A DNA stretch of 64,000 bases. Source: AP-15 sp963701815. Lineage in GTDB: Bacteria > Pseudomonadota > Alphaproteobacteria > ATCC43930 > CGMCC-115725. The notes below the pieces were generated by a model that saw nothing but the letters and a program-made list of their open reading frames with translations, ran no database searches and was not told the DNA's origin. Made by a program: the position numbers and the translations under genes. Position 1 is the stretch's first letter. Each line of letters begins with the position of its first letter. The stretch lies in the NCBI GenBank assembly GCA_963701815.1, contig CAVPBN010000004.1:124001-188000 (forward strand), in the 5' to 3' direction. Positions 38,898 through 47,097 of the stretch are shown here, in pieces.

Positions 38898-40672
38898 CCA
38901 ATATTTTCCGCGATGTCAGAAGCCTCGTGCTGGCGGCGCTCGATGATCTCGTCGCGATCGGTGAACTGCCGCCAAATCTCGATTTGACGCGCGTTGCGGT
39001 CGAATTGCCGCGCGATCCCGCGCACGGCGATCTCGCCACCAATGCGGCGATGGTCTTGGCCAGGACCGTCAAATCAGATCCGATGGCGCTCGGCGCGCGG
39101 ATCGCCGCCGCCCTCGCCGAACGCCCGCTGACCACCGGCGACTATCGCGGCGGCGCCTTCGCGGTAAACCTCGCCAGGCCGGGTTTTTTGAATATCAGGC
39201 TCGCCCCGGAGATCTGGCACGCGCAATTGCGCTCGATTCTGCGCGCCGGCATCGGCTATGGCGATTCGGCGTCGGGACGCGGCGAGCCCGTCAACGTCGA
39301 GTTTGTGTCCGCCAACCCGACCGGGCCGATGCATGTCGGTCACGGCCGTGGGGCCGTGGTCGGCGACGCGTTGGCCGCGCTGCTGGCCAAGGCCGGCTTT
39401 GCCGTGCATCGCGAATATTACATCAACGATGCGGGCGCCCAGATCGACATCCTCGCCCGATCGACATATCTGCGCTACCGCGAAGCGCTGGGCGAGGCGC
39501 CCGGACCGGTCCCCGAGGGCCTGTACCCCGGCGATTATCTGATCGAGACCGGTCGGGCGCTCGCATCGCGCGATGGACGCAAGTGGCTCGGCCGAGCCGA
39601 ACCGGAATGGCTTGGGCCGGTCGGCGATTTTGCCGTCGAACAAATGATGGCGCTGATTCGGACCGATCTCGCGGCGCTGGGTGTGGCGCACGATTCGTTT
39701 ATGTCGGAGCGTTGGCTCGTCGGGCAGGGGGCGGTCGACGAATGCCTGGCCGCGCTCGATCAGCGCGGGCTGATTTACACCGGGGTGCTGGCCGCGCCGA
39801 AGGGGAAACTGCCCGACGATTGGGAGCCGCGCGAGCAGACCCTGTTCAGCGCCTCCCGGTTCGGCGACGATGTCGACCGGCCGCTGAAGAAGTCCGACGG
39901 CTCGTGGACCTATTTCGCCGCCGATGTCGCCTATCATCGCGACAAGTTCCGCCGCGGCTTCGGCAAGCTGATCGACGTTTGGGGCGCCGATCACGGCGGC
40001 TACGTCAAACGAATGCAGGCGGCGGTCCGGGCGGTGACCGACGGGGCGGCAACGCTCGACGTCAAGCTGTGTCAGCTGGTGAGCCTGTTCGACAAAGGCG
40101 TGCCGGTGCGGATGTCGAAACGGGCCGGCACTTTCGTCACGTTGCGCGAAGTCATCGACGAGGTCGGCAAGGAGGTCTTTCGCTTCATCATGCTCACGCG
40201 CCGGAACGACCAGGCCCTCGATTTCGACTTCGCCAAGGTCACCGAGCAGTCGCGCGACAACCCGGTTTTCTATGTGCAATACGCCCATGCGCGCGCCGCC
40301 TCGGTGCTGCGCCACGCCGCCGAAGCCTTCCCCGACGAGACCCTGTCGGACCAGGCGCTCGGCGATGCGCCGCTCGAAAAATTAGCCGACCCTGCCGAAA
40401 TCGCGCTGATCCGTCAGCTTGCCGGTTGGCCGCAACTGGTCGAGGCTGCGGCCGAGGCCCACGAGCCGCATCGCGTCGCGTTCTATCTTCAGGAGGTGGC
40501 GGCGCAATTTCACATGTTGTGGAACAAGGGCCGCGACGAAGCGACGTTGCGGTTCATTCTGGCTGCCGATCCGGCGCTGACCCGCGCCCGGCTTGCTCTG
40601 GTGCGCGGCGTCGCCATCGTCATCGCTTCCGGCCTCGCCGTGATCGGCGTCGAGCCGGCCGAGGAGATGTAG
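38894..40672 (+). CDS. argS: Arginyl-tRNA synthetase
   Basis: The 592-residue class I synthetase charges tRNA-Arg. The HIGH-equivalent is SANPTGPMHVGHGRGAVVGD (about residues 136-155), the KMSKS-equivalent MSKRAGTFVTLREV, and the N-terminal tRNA D-loop recognition domain (add1) and C-terminal anticodon-binding helices (HARAASVLRHA, YLQEVAAQFHMLWN) are intact. The start overlaps the dgt stop by four bases, so translation is coupled. A SPOR protein gene follows 2 bp later. Confidence 0.97.
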   Translation: MTNIFRDVRSLVLAALDDLVAIGELPPNLDLTRVAVELPRDPAHGDLATNAAMVLARTVKSDPMALGARIAAALAERPLTTGDYRGGAFAVNLARPGFLNIRLAPEIWHAQLRSILRAGIGYGDSASGRGEPVNVEFVSANPTGPMHVGHGRGAVVGDALAALLAKAGFAVHREYYINDAGAQIDILARSTYLRYREALGEAPGPVPEGLYPGDYLIETGRALASRDGRKWLGRAEPEWLGPVGDFAVEQMMALIRTDLAALGVAHDSFMSERWLVGQGAVDECLAALDQRGLIYTGVLAAPKGKLPDDWEPREQTLFSASRFGDDVDRPLKKSDGSWTYFAADVAYHRDKFRRGFGKLIDVWGADHGGYVKRMQAAVRAVTDGAATLDVKLCQLVSLFDKGVPVRMSKRAGTFVTLREVIDEVGKEVFRFIMLTRRNDQALDFDFAKVTEQSRDNPVFYVQYAHARAASVLRHAAEAFPDETLSDQALGDAPLEKLADPAEIALIRQLAGWPQLVEAAAEAHEPHRVAFYLQEVAAQFHMLWNKGRDEATLRFILAADPALTRARLALVRGVAIVIASGLAVIGVEPAEEM

Positions 40673-40674
40673 CC

Positions 40675-41444
40675 ATGTCCTATCAATTCGGACCGGCTGA
40701 TTCCGGGCAGCGTGTCGAGTTTGCCGCCGATCGCCGCGACGACGAACCCGCGCCGACCGCCGGCCGCGGCCTGACCGTCGCGTCGGCACTGCTGGTCATG
40801 GTTTTGTTCGCGGGGGGGTTGTGGTTCGCCTATGTCGAGGGGACGCGTCGATCGAACGCTGCCGGCGGCGAAGTCCCGTTGATCCGGGCGGACACGCGGC
40901 CGATCAAAGTCAAGCCGACGGACCCCGGTGGTCTGCCGATCCCGGATCGGGCCATGTTGATTTATGATCCGGACCGGCAGATGCCCGAACACCTGCTGGC
41001 TCCACCGGAGAAACCGGTGGCTCGGCCGACGCCGCCGGCGATGCCTGCCGCGCCGGCACGCCGACTTCGGTTGCAGCGGGCGGGCCGGCGACGACGGTCG
41101 AACCGACACCCGCGCCGCCGCAGACGGCCGAGCCATTCGCCAAATCTGCGCCCGCTGCGGCAAAATCCGAGACCGTCAAGGTGCGGCCCGATAAGACCGG
41201 GGGCATCCGGCTGCAGCTCGGCTCGGTGCGCAGCGAGGATGCTGCGCGCCAGGAATGGGTCCGGATGAAGCGGCATAATGCCGATCTGCTCGGCCATCTT
41301 TCGGCGAATGCAATCCGTGCCGATCTCGGCGAAAAAGGGGTCTATTTCCGCATTCAGGCTGGCCCGGTCAGCGACCTCGCTGCCGCCGATCGGATTTGCA
41401 GCGAACTCAGGCAGCGCAACATCGGGTGCATAATTGTCCGGTGA
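40675..41444 (+). CDS. SPOR domain-containing membrane protein (frameshifted)
   Basis: The protein of about 256 residues has a cytoplasmic N-terminus, one transmembrane helix near residues 37-60 (SALLVMVLFAGGLWF), a Pro/Ala-rich periplasmic linker and a C-terminal SPOR domain (GGIRLQLGSVRSEDAARQEW to RQRNIGCIIVR) that binds denuded septal peptidoglycan. One base appears to be missing at about 41055 inside the linker, where the repeat-rich sequence makes placement imprecise. This gene lies between argS and nagZ in many alphaproteobacteria. Confidence 0.87.
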
Positions 41445-42495
41445 TACCTCCGGGGCCGCCGAGAAAACGGGCGTGCTCGCGGCCGGCCCGCGTGCGGTCA
41501 TCCTCGGCTGCGCCGGAGCTGAGCTGACCGCAGGCGAACGGCGCTTTTTTGCTGCCGCCGATCCGCTGGGCTTTATCCTGTTCCGTCGCAACTGCCGTGA
41601 ACCCGCTCAGGTCCGGGAGCTGACGGCGTCGCTGCGTTCGTGTATCGGACGCGCCGACGCACCGGTATTGATCGATCAGGAGGGCGGCCGGGTCGCGCGC
41701 CTGCGGCCGCCGGATTGGCGCCGCTATCCGTCTGCTGCGCAGATAGCCGCTTTGCCGGACCCGCCGGCGGGCGAAGCGGCCCGGCTCGGCGGCCGATTGA
41801 TGGCCGACGATCTCGCGCGGCTCGGCATCACCGTCGATTGTTTGCCGGTGCTCGATCTGCCGGTCCCCGAGGCGGACCCGGTGATCGGCGACCGCGCTTA
41901 CGGCGCCGAACCCGCTCGGGTTGCCGTCCTGGGTCGGGCGGTGTGCGCAGGACTACTCGCCGGCGGCGTTTTGCCGGTCCTGAAACATATACCCGGTCAT
42001 GGCCGCGCCAGTGTCGACAGCCATTACGCCTGCCCGCAGGTCGGGACCGATCGCGCAACCTTGTCCGATGCCGATTTTGCTCCCTTCAAGGCACTTGCCG
42101 CGATGCCTTGGGCGATGACCGCCCATATCGTCTACACGGCAATCGATCGGACCGCCCCGGCGACGTTTTCGCCGCATGTGATCGCCGAAATCATCCGCGG
42201 CGAAATCGGCTTTGACGGGGTGCTGATCTCGGACGACCTGTCGATGCGCGCTTTGGGCGGTGCAATCGGCGACCGGGCGCGGCGCGCGCTGGAAGCCGGC
42301 TGCGACCTCGTCCTCCATTGCAACGCCGATCGCGGCGAAATGGAGGAAGTGGCGGCGGCGGCGCGGCCGATGTCGGCTGCCGCCAGGGTGCGTCTCGCGC
42401 GCGCCGAAGCGATGCGGCGGCGCGAGCCGATCGCGTTCGACCGGCAGGAAGCCGAACGACGGTTCGATGAATTGCTGTCGGGCGCGCAGCAATGA
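41434..42495 (+). CDS. nagZ: Beta-N-acetylhexosaminidase
   Basis: The GH3 enzyme of up to 353 residues removes N-acetylglucosamine from anhydro-muropeptides in cell wall recycling. The substrate-site loop IDQEGGRVARL (about residues 79-89), the catalytic His-Asp loop KHIPGHGRASVDSHYA and the nucleophile in FDGVLISDDLSM are present. The true start is unsure: TTG 41434 overlaps the SPOR gene, while GTG 41473 is an alternative. The gene ends in an ATGA overlap with the M50 protease gene. Confidence 0.94.
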   Translation: MSGDTSGAAEKTGVLAAGPRAVILGCAGAELTAGERRFFAAADPLGFILFRRNCREPAQVRELTASLRSCIGRADAPVLIDQEGGRVARLRPPDWRRYPSAAQIAALPDPPAGEAARLGGRLMADDLARLGITVDCLPVLDLPVPEADPVIGDRAYGAEPARVAVLGRAVCAGLLAGGVLPVLKHIPGHGRASVDSHYACPQVGTDRATLSDADFAPFKALAAMPWAMTAHIVYTAIDRTAPATFSPHVIAEIIRGEIGFDGVLISDDLSMRALGGAIGDRARRALEAGCDLVLHCNADRGEMEEVAAAARPMSAAARVRLARAEAMRRREPIAFDRQEAERRFDELLSGAQQ

Positions 42496-43184
42496 TCCCA
42501 GGGATGGCGATGCTCTACCAGGCCAGCACCTGGGTGTTGCCGGTTGTTTTCGCAGTGACCTTGCACGAGGCGGCCCACGGGTTCATCGCCTATCGCTTTG
42601 GCGACGATACCGCCAAGCGGGCCGGGCGCATCACCGCGAACCCGCTCAATCACATCGACAGATTCGGGACGATCATTCTGCCGGCGCTGCTGATCCTGCT
42701 GCGCTCGCCGTTTCTGTTCGGCTACGCCAAGCCGGTGCCGGTCAATTTCGCCCGGTTGAACAACCCGCGCCGCGATATGGTGTGGGTGGCGCTTGCCGGG
42801 CCGGCGACCAACGTATTGCTCGCGATCGTCTCGAGCCTGCTTTTCTACAGTGTGATCTTGATACCTCCGAGCCCGGCGGAGTGGGTGGCGGCAAATCTGA
42901 TTCATTCGATCCAGATCAACGCGGTGCTGTGCGTCTTCAACATGCTTCCACTGCCGCCGCTGGATGGCGGCCGGGTCGCGGTCGGGCTGTTGCCTTCGGC
43001 ATTTGCCGTGCCGCTTGCACGGGTGGAGCGTTATGGAATCCTGATCGTGATGCTGCTGCTGTTCGTCATCCCTTACATCGGCGAAAGGGCGGGCTTCGAT
43101 TTCGACATCATCGGCCGGGTGATCGGCGCGCCGACCGAGGGCTTGATCCGCTTCATTCTGATGATCACCGGGCAGAACGGATGA
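42492..43184 (+). CDS. Site-2 protease family (M50) membrane metalloprotease
   Basis: The 230-residue protein has five to six membrane helices, the zinc-binding HEAAH in TM1 (about residues 21-25) and the NMLPLPPLDGGR motif whose Asp is the third ligand. It lacks the PDZ domain of RseP and belongs to the compact group near SpoIVFB/YwhC-like proteins. It may cleave transmembrane signalling proteins. It sits between nagZ and scpA, with ATGA overlaps on both sides, which ties it to the division/segregation operon. Confidence 0.92.
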   Translation: MIPGMAMLYQASTWVLPVVFAVTLHEAAHGFIAYRFGDDTAKRAGRITANPLNHIDRFGTIILPALLILLRSPFLFGYAKPVPVNFARLNNPRRDMVWVALAGPATNVLLAIVSSLLFYSVILIPPSPAEWVAANLIHSIQINAVLCVFNMLPLPPLDGGRVAVGLLPSAFAVPLARVERYGILIVMLLLFVIPYIGERAGFDFDIIGRVIGAPTEGLIRFILMITGQNG

Positions 43185-43969
43185 CGTCGAAGGACGCCCC
43201 CGGCCCAAGGCAACTCGTGCTCGATCTCGACGGCTATGAGGGTCCGATCGACCTGCTGTTGGCGCTGGCGCATTCGCGCAAGATCGACCTCACCAGGATT
43301 TCCATCCTCGCCCTCGCCGACCAATATCTCGCTTTCATTTCGGCGCAAACCCAGTTCGACCTCGAAATCGCGGCCGATTACCTGGTCATGGCGGCTTGGC
43401 TCGCCTACCTGAAGTCGCGTCTGCTGTTGCCGCAGCCGCCGGCCGACGACGAGCCGAGCGCCGTCGAACTGGTCGCGGTGCTGGAACACCGGATGAGGCT
43501 GTTGCAGGCGATGCAGACCGCAGGCAGGCGGTTGATGGCAAAACCGCAGCTTGGTCGCGACGTATTCTCGCGCGGGGCCCCGGAGGAGATCGGCGCGGCG
43601 GCGGTCCCGACCTGGCCGCTCGGGCTCTACGAGCTGTTGCGGAGCTATGCCGAACTCCGTCGTCGTCGCTCGGCCCAGGTGCTGGAGATCGCTGCGTCGG
43701 TCTTTCATTCGATCGACGCTGCTTTGCTCCGCTTTGCCCGCTTTCTCGGCCGGGTGCCGAATTGGCGCGAGCTGGCGAGCTTTGTCCCGGAGGAACTGTG
43801 CGGCGGACCCTCGGGCCGGTCGGCCCTCGCGGCAACCTTCGCCGCAGCGCTGGAACTTGCCCGTTCCGGTCGAATCGAACTGCGCCAGGATCGGGCCTTC
43901 GGCCCGATCTGGCTGCGCAGCCCGGCATCGGCGAGCGCGGGCAGGGCAGGTGGGAGCGCGCAACATTGA
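43181..43969 (+). CDS. scpA: Segregation and condensation protein A
   Basis: The 262-residue kleisin subunit of the bacterial SMC complex starts with the conserved YEGPIDLLLALAHSRKIDLT block (about residues 18-37). The N-terminal helical domain binds the SMC neck and the C-terminal winged helix (SVFHSIDAALLRFARFLG, GRIELRQDRAFGPIWL) binds the SMC head. It overlaps scpB through TTGA. Gene order and length fit alphaproteobacterial scpA. The frame is intact. Confidence 0.94.
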   Translation: MTSKDAPGPRQLVLDLDGYEGPIDLLLALAHSRKIDLTRISILALADQYLAFISAQTQFDLEIAADYLVMAAWLAYLKSRLLLPQPPADDEPSAVELVAVLEHRMRLLQAMQTAGRRLMAKPQLGRDVFSRGAPEEIGAAAVPTWPLGLYELLRSYAELRRRRSAQVLEIAASVFHSIDAALLRFARFLGRVPNWRELASFVPEELCGGPSGRSALAATFAAALELARSGRIELRQDRAFGPIWLRSPASASAGRAGGSAQH

Positions 43970-44544
43970 GCGATCGGGCGGAGCAGTTGCGCCTCGTCGA
44001 AGCGCTGCTGTTCGCGTCGGCCGAACCGCTCGACGAGGACGCGCTGGCCCTGCGACTCGACGCGAACGCAGAAAAAATCCCCGGTTTGCTCGCCGATCTC
44101 GCCGGGATCTATGCCGGCCGCGGTGTCAACATCGTGCGGCTCGCCGGCGGCTGGGCTTTCCGAACTGCGCCCGATCTCGCCCCCGGGTTGCGCCTGGAGC
44201 GGCCCGTCGCGCGCAAGCTGTCGCGCGCGGCCGTGGAGACGCTGGCCATCATCGCCTATCATCAGCCGCTTACCCGGGCCGAGATCGAGGAGATCCGCGG
44301 GGTGGGCTTGGGCGGGGGCACGCTCGATATTCTGATGGAAGCCGGCTGGGTCCGTCCGAGAGGGCGGCGCGCGAGCCCCGGCCGGCCGCTCCTTTGGGTA
44401 ACGACTCCGGGCTTCCTCAGCCATTTCGGCCTCGACGGTCTGAGCGACCTGCCCGCGATCGATGAGTTGCGCGCCGCCGGCCTTCTCGATCCGACCCCGC
44501 GGAAATCCGATGGGAGTGGATCGGCGGCGAGCAAGGAAACATAG
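43966..44544 (+). CDS. scpB: Segregation and condensation protein B
   Basis: The 192-residue protein is the KITE-type partner of ScpA: two winged-helix domains, with VEALLFASAEPLDEDAL at the start and the family signature AVETLAIIAYHQPLTRAEIEEIRG near residues 84-107, followed by LLWVTTPGFLSHFGL. It starts with TTG overlapping the scpA stop. A C-terminal basic/Ser tail follows residue 165. In relatives tatABC often follows scpB, but here the operon ends or continues into an unrelated small gene. Confidence 0.94.
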   Translation: MSDRAEQLRLVEALLFASAEPLDEDALALRLDANAEKIPGLLADLAGIYAGRGVNIVRLAGGWAFRTAPDLAPGLRLERPVARKLSRAAVETLAIIAYHQPLTRAEIEEIRGVGLGGGTLDILMEAGWVRPRGRRASPGRPLLWVTTPGFLSHFGLDGLSDLPAIDELRAAGLLDPTPRKSDGSGSAASKET

Positions 44545-44550
44545 AAAACA

Positions 44551-44913
44551 GTGCCCGGGTTCGGGTGCGTTTTAGTGTTTGGGTCACCGGCAATGCGCGA
44601 CAGATCGCTGATGGGATCGGTGGAAGGTGTCAGGCGGAAGCTGCGGGCGCTAGCCGCGGTGGTCGATGACCCCGGCGCCACCAGACCCGAAAAGGTCAAC
44701 GCGGAAGCTCTCAAAGCGCGGCTGGAGCAGCGGCTCAGAAAGACCGGGGCACCGGCAGGAGACTGGACGGACAAGCTCTTTCGGCTCGGCGGCTCAGCGA
44801 GGAAAGTTGCCAAATCCACAGCGCCGGCAGCCCCTAAGGGAGACTGGACGGACAATGCCCTCCGGCTCGGCAAGGTGCTGCGTCGGGGGTATCGAAAATG
44901 GTTGTCGCAATAG
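44551..44913 (+). CDS. Hypothetical protein with internal repeat, DUF2786-like
   Basis: The 120-residue open frame begins at GTG 44551; ATG 44593 is the more likely start, leaving about 106 residues. The first half (VEGVRRKLRALAAVVDDPGATRPEKV) resembles the DUF2786 helix pattern, a comparison from memory. The second half has two copies of an 11-residue repeat, GDWTDKLFRLG and GDWTDNALRLG, separated by a basic Ala/Lys linker. It lies 6 bp after scpB. The function is unknown. Confidence 0.55.
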   Translation: MPGFGCVLVFGSPAMRDRSLMGSVEGVRRKLRALAAVVDDPGATRPEKVNAEALKARLEQRLRKTGAPAGDWTDKLFRLGGSARKVAKSTAPAAPKGDWTDNALRLGKVLRRGYRKWLSQ

Positions 44914-44972
44914 CTCCGATCGAGGCACTCCGGCAGTAACGCCCGCCCTCATCGACCGAACGAACAGAGCTC

Positions 44973-45585
44973 TCAATCTGCGTGGTCCACGGCGTCCAAA
45001 AAGCGGACATACTCCGCCGGCAACCCATGCGCGCGAGCGCCGTCTCGCAGCAGAGCGATGTAGCGGAGCGACGGTTTGCCGTCGGCCTCCCTGCCTTGGG
45101 CCAGGTAGGCGACGGCGCGGATCGAGCCGCCCCTCGCTGTCTTCGGCCTGGATCGCCACGTGGCGATAACCCCTCCCCGGCACTCCTTCCGTCGCATCCA
45201 AACGCATCAGATCGCGTCGGGTTATGCGATAGAGCACGCCCCAGACCTCCGCTTCGGGGTCGGGACACAAATTCGCCGGGGCGGCCCTGCCGGCCGGCCT
45301 GCCGCCCAGATTGAAGCGCAGCCGATAGCCTTTGGCGCGGCCGGATCGCCACTCGAACGGTTGCATGCCGCGTCGGACCCGAAACGCACTGTCGTGCATG
45401 TTGGAGCCGTAGGCGAAATACCAGATCTGGTCGGTCGGACGACCTTCGAGACAAAGCCCGCGCAACCGGTAATAACAGCGTGATAGAAGCCACGACTTTG
45501 CGATGAACCGACGCAGCCTCGGCCATAGCCGTCTCCGTGCCCTGCGCGTCGGCAATTCCCGGGTGGCTTGGTTGCCGACCGTCAC
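44973..45585 (-). CDS. Gamma-glutamylcyclotransferase-like protein (frameshifted)
   Basis: The roughly 203-residue protein has the GGCT fold signature YFAYGSNM (about residues 57-64) preceded by a basic N-terminal extension, then LYRITRRDLMRLDATEGVPGRGYRHV. The frame breaks at about 45130-45133, where GGGG replaces GGG, and continues GGSIRAVAYLAQGREADGKPS and a final LRDGARAHGLPAEYVRFLD. GGCT-like enzymes release 5-oxoproline from gamma-glutamyl compounds. The start used is GTG 45585; a shorter start near the YGSN motif is possible. A divergent small gene lies upstream. Confidence 0.82.
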
Positions 45586-45745
45586 AGCCGACTCGCTTCC
45601 AGTCCGCCGGGATGGTTTTGCCCGGCGGCGGTTATGCGGTGCGCGTGGATTTCCGGCTCCTGGTCATTGTGGTCGACATCACCTGCGGGTCTTTCCAGCT
45701 CGCGTTCGTATATAGTCGTCACCGCAAGGAGCATAGGCGGCGGCG

Positions 45746-45913
45746 ATGATCGTGAACCTGAACAAATACCGGAAGAAGCATCAGCGCGCCGAGAGCGAGC
45801 GGCGTGCGGCTGAAAATCGGGTGCGCTTCGGCCGCAGCAAACAGGCCCGGGAGAATGACTTGCGCGAACGCGAGCGGGCCGCCAAACGCCTCGACGACAA
45901 ACGCGTAGACTAA
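45746..45913 (+). CDS. DUF4169 family small protein
   Basis: This 55-residue, highly charged protein (MIVNLNKYRKKHQRAESE at the start, NRVRFGRSKQARE in the middle) matches DUF4169, a small family found mainly in alphaproteobacteria. The helix-rich, Arg/Lys/Glu sequence with NRxxFGRSK is characteristic. An AAGGAG at 45725-45730 lies rather far (15 bp) upstream. Its role is unknown; it may bind nucleic acid. Confidence 0.8.
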   Translation: MIVNLNKYRKKHQRAESERRAAENRVRFGRSKQARENDLRERERAAKRLDDKRVD

Positions 45914-46010
45914 CTCGGCCTATGCCGGCCGCGCGAAGCCGCGCCGCAGTCGGCCGTCCCCTGCGGGGGGCGCGCGCCGCAGCTTCCCCGATCGGGAAGG
46001 ATCGGCGCCG

Positions 46011-46857
46011 ATGAACCGACCGTTGCTTGTCGTCGATGGCAATTCGTTCGCGCATCGCGCCTATCACGGCCTGCCCAAGTCGATCCGACGAAGCGGCAAC
46101 AAGGGGGGCGGCGCGATCGTCGGTTTTGCGAACTTTCTGTTGCGGCTCTATGCGCAGGAGCAACCCCGCGGGGTATTCGTCGGCTGGGACACGCTCGATG
46201 CGCCGACCTACCGCCACCGGGCGCTCGAAAGCTATCAGAGCGGCCGGGTTTTCGACGCGGAACTGCTCGATCAGCTCGACATCCTGCCGCAGTTCGTGGC
46301 GGCCTGCGGGTTCGCCTGGGCAAAGGCGCCGGGGTATGAGGCCGACGACTTCCTCGCCGCCGCGGTGGCGCAGGAAGAACGGCGCGGCGGCACCGCGGTC
46401 GTGGCGAGCGGCGATCGCGACGCCTTTCAGCTTGCATCCGATCGGACGACGATCCTCCATCCGGTGCGGGCCGGCGAGCTGGCGCGCATCGGCCCCGCCG
46501 AGGTGCGCGAGCGCTACGGGGTCGAACCCGGGCAGGTACCCGATCTCATCGCGATCCGCGGCGACCCGTCCGACAAAATCCCCGGCGCGAAGGGCTTTGG
46601 GCCAAAGACCGCAGCAAGCCTTCTGCGCCGGTATGGTTCGCTCGAAGCTGCCCTCGCCGACGGACGGTTTCCCGCCCAGGCGGAACGAATTGCGGCTTTA
46701 TCGATCGATCGCGACGATGGATGCCACAGCGCCTCTACCCTGCTTGCGGGACCAGATACCCGCCTGGGCCGCCGCGGCGGCGTTGGCTCGGGAGTGGGAG
46801 CTGATCCGTCTCGCCGATCGTCTCAGCGAACTCGCGCACTCCGCGTCAGTCGCTTGA
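46011..46857 (+). CDS. Stand-alone 5'-3' exonuclease, DNA polymerase I N-domain type (frameshifted)
   Basis: The roughly 281-residue protein is a FEN-type nuclease without a polymerase domain. The metal-site motifs are LLVVDGNSFAHRAYHGLP at the start, GYEADDFLAAAV near 110-121, ASGDRDAFQL, DLIAIRGDPSDKIPGAKGFGPKTA with the helix-hairpin-helix and the C-terminal LRLYRSIATMD. The frame breaks at about 46686, where removing a C gives AQAEELRLYR. Such stand-alone nucleases assist RNA primer removal or repair. It starts 240 bp before clpB. Confidence 0.85.
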
Positions 46858-47097
46858 AGCTCCGGGGAAACGGCGAAGATCGCAGGGTGGCCGGTATGTC
46901 GAGGCGGCTGACGGCCAGCTCGATCCGCGAGCGTTGAGCGCAGGGCGGAGCGGTACGGAATTCGGCGCAGCAACCTGCGCCGACCGAGAGTTTCAAGCGC
47001 GGTCGCACAGACTACATAAAGCCCATGGATGCGCCGTGTCCCGGCGCGCGCCGGCCGACACGCGATCGTTGCGGCCCAGCCGAGGAGGGGATCGAGG

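Noticed and set aside
46930..47097. Heat-shock (sigma-32) promoter before clpB
   Set aside because: A CTTGAAA-like box exists only on the minus strand pointing away from clpB, with no matching -10.
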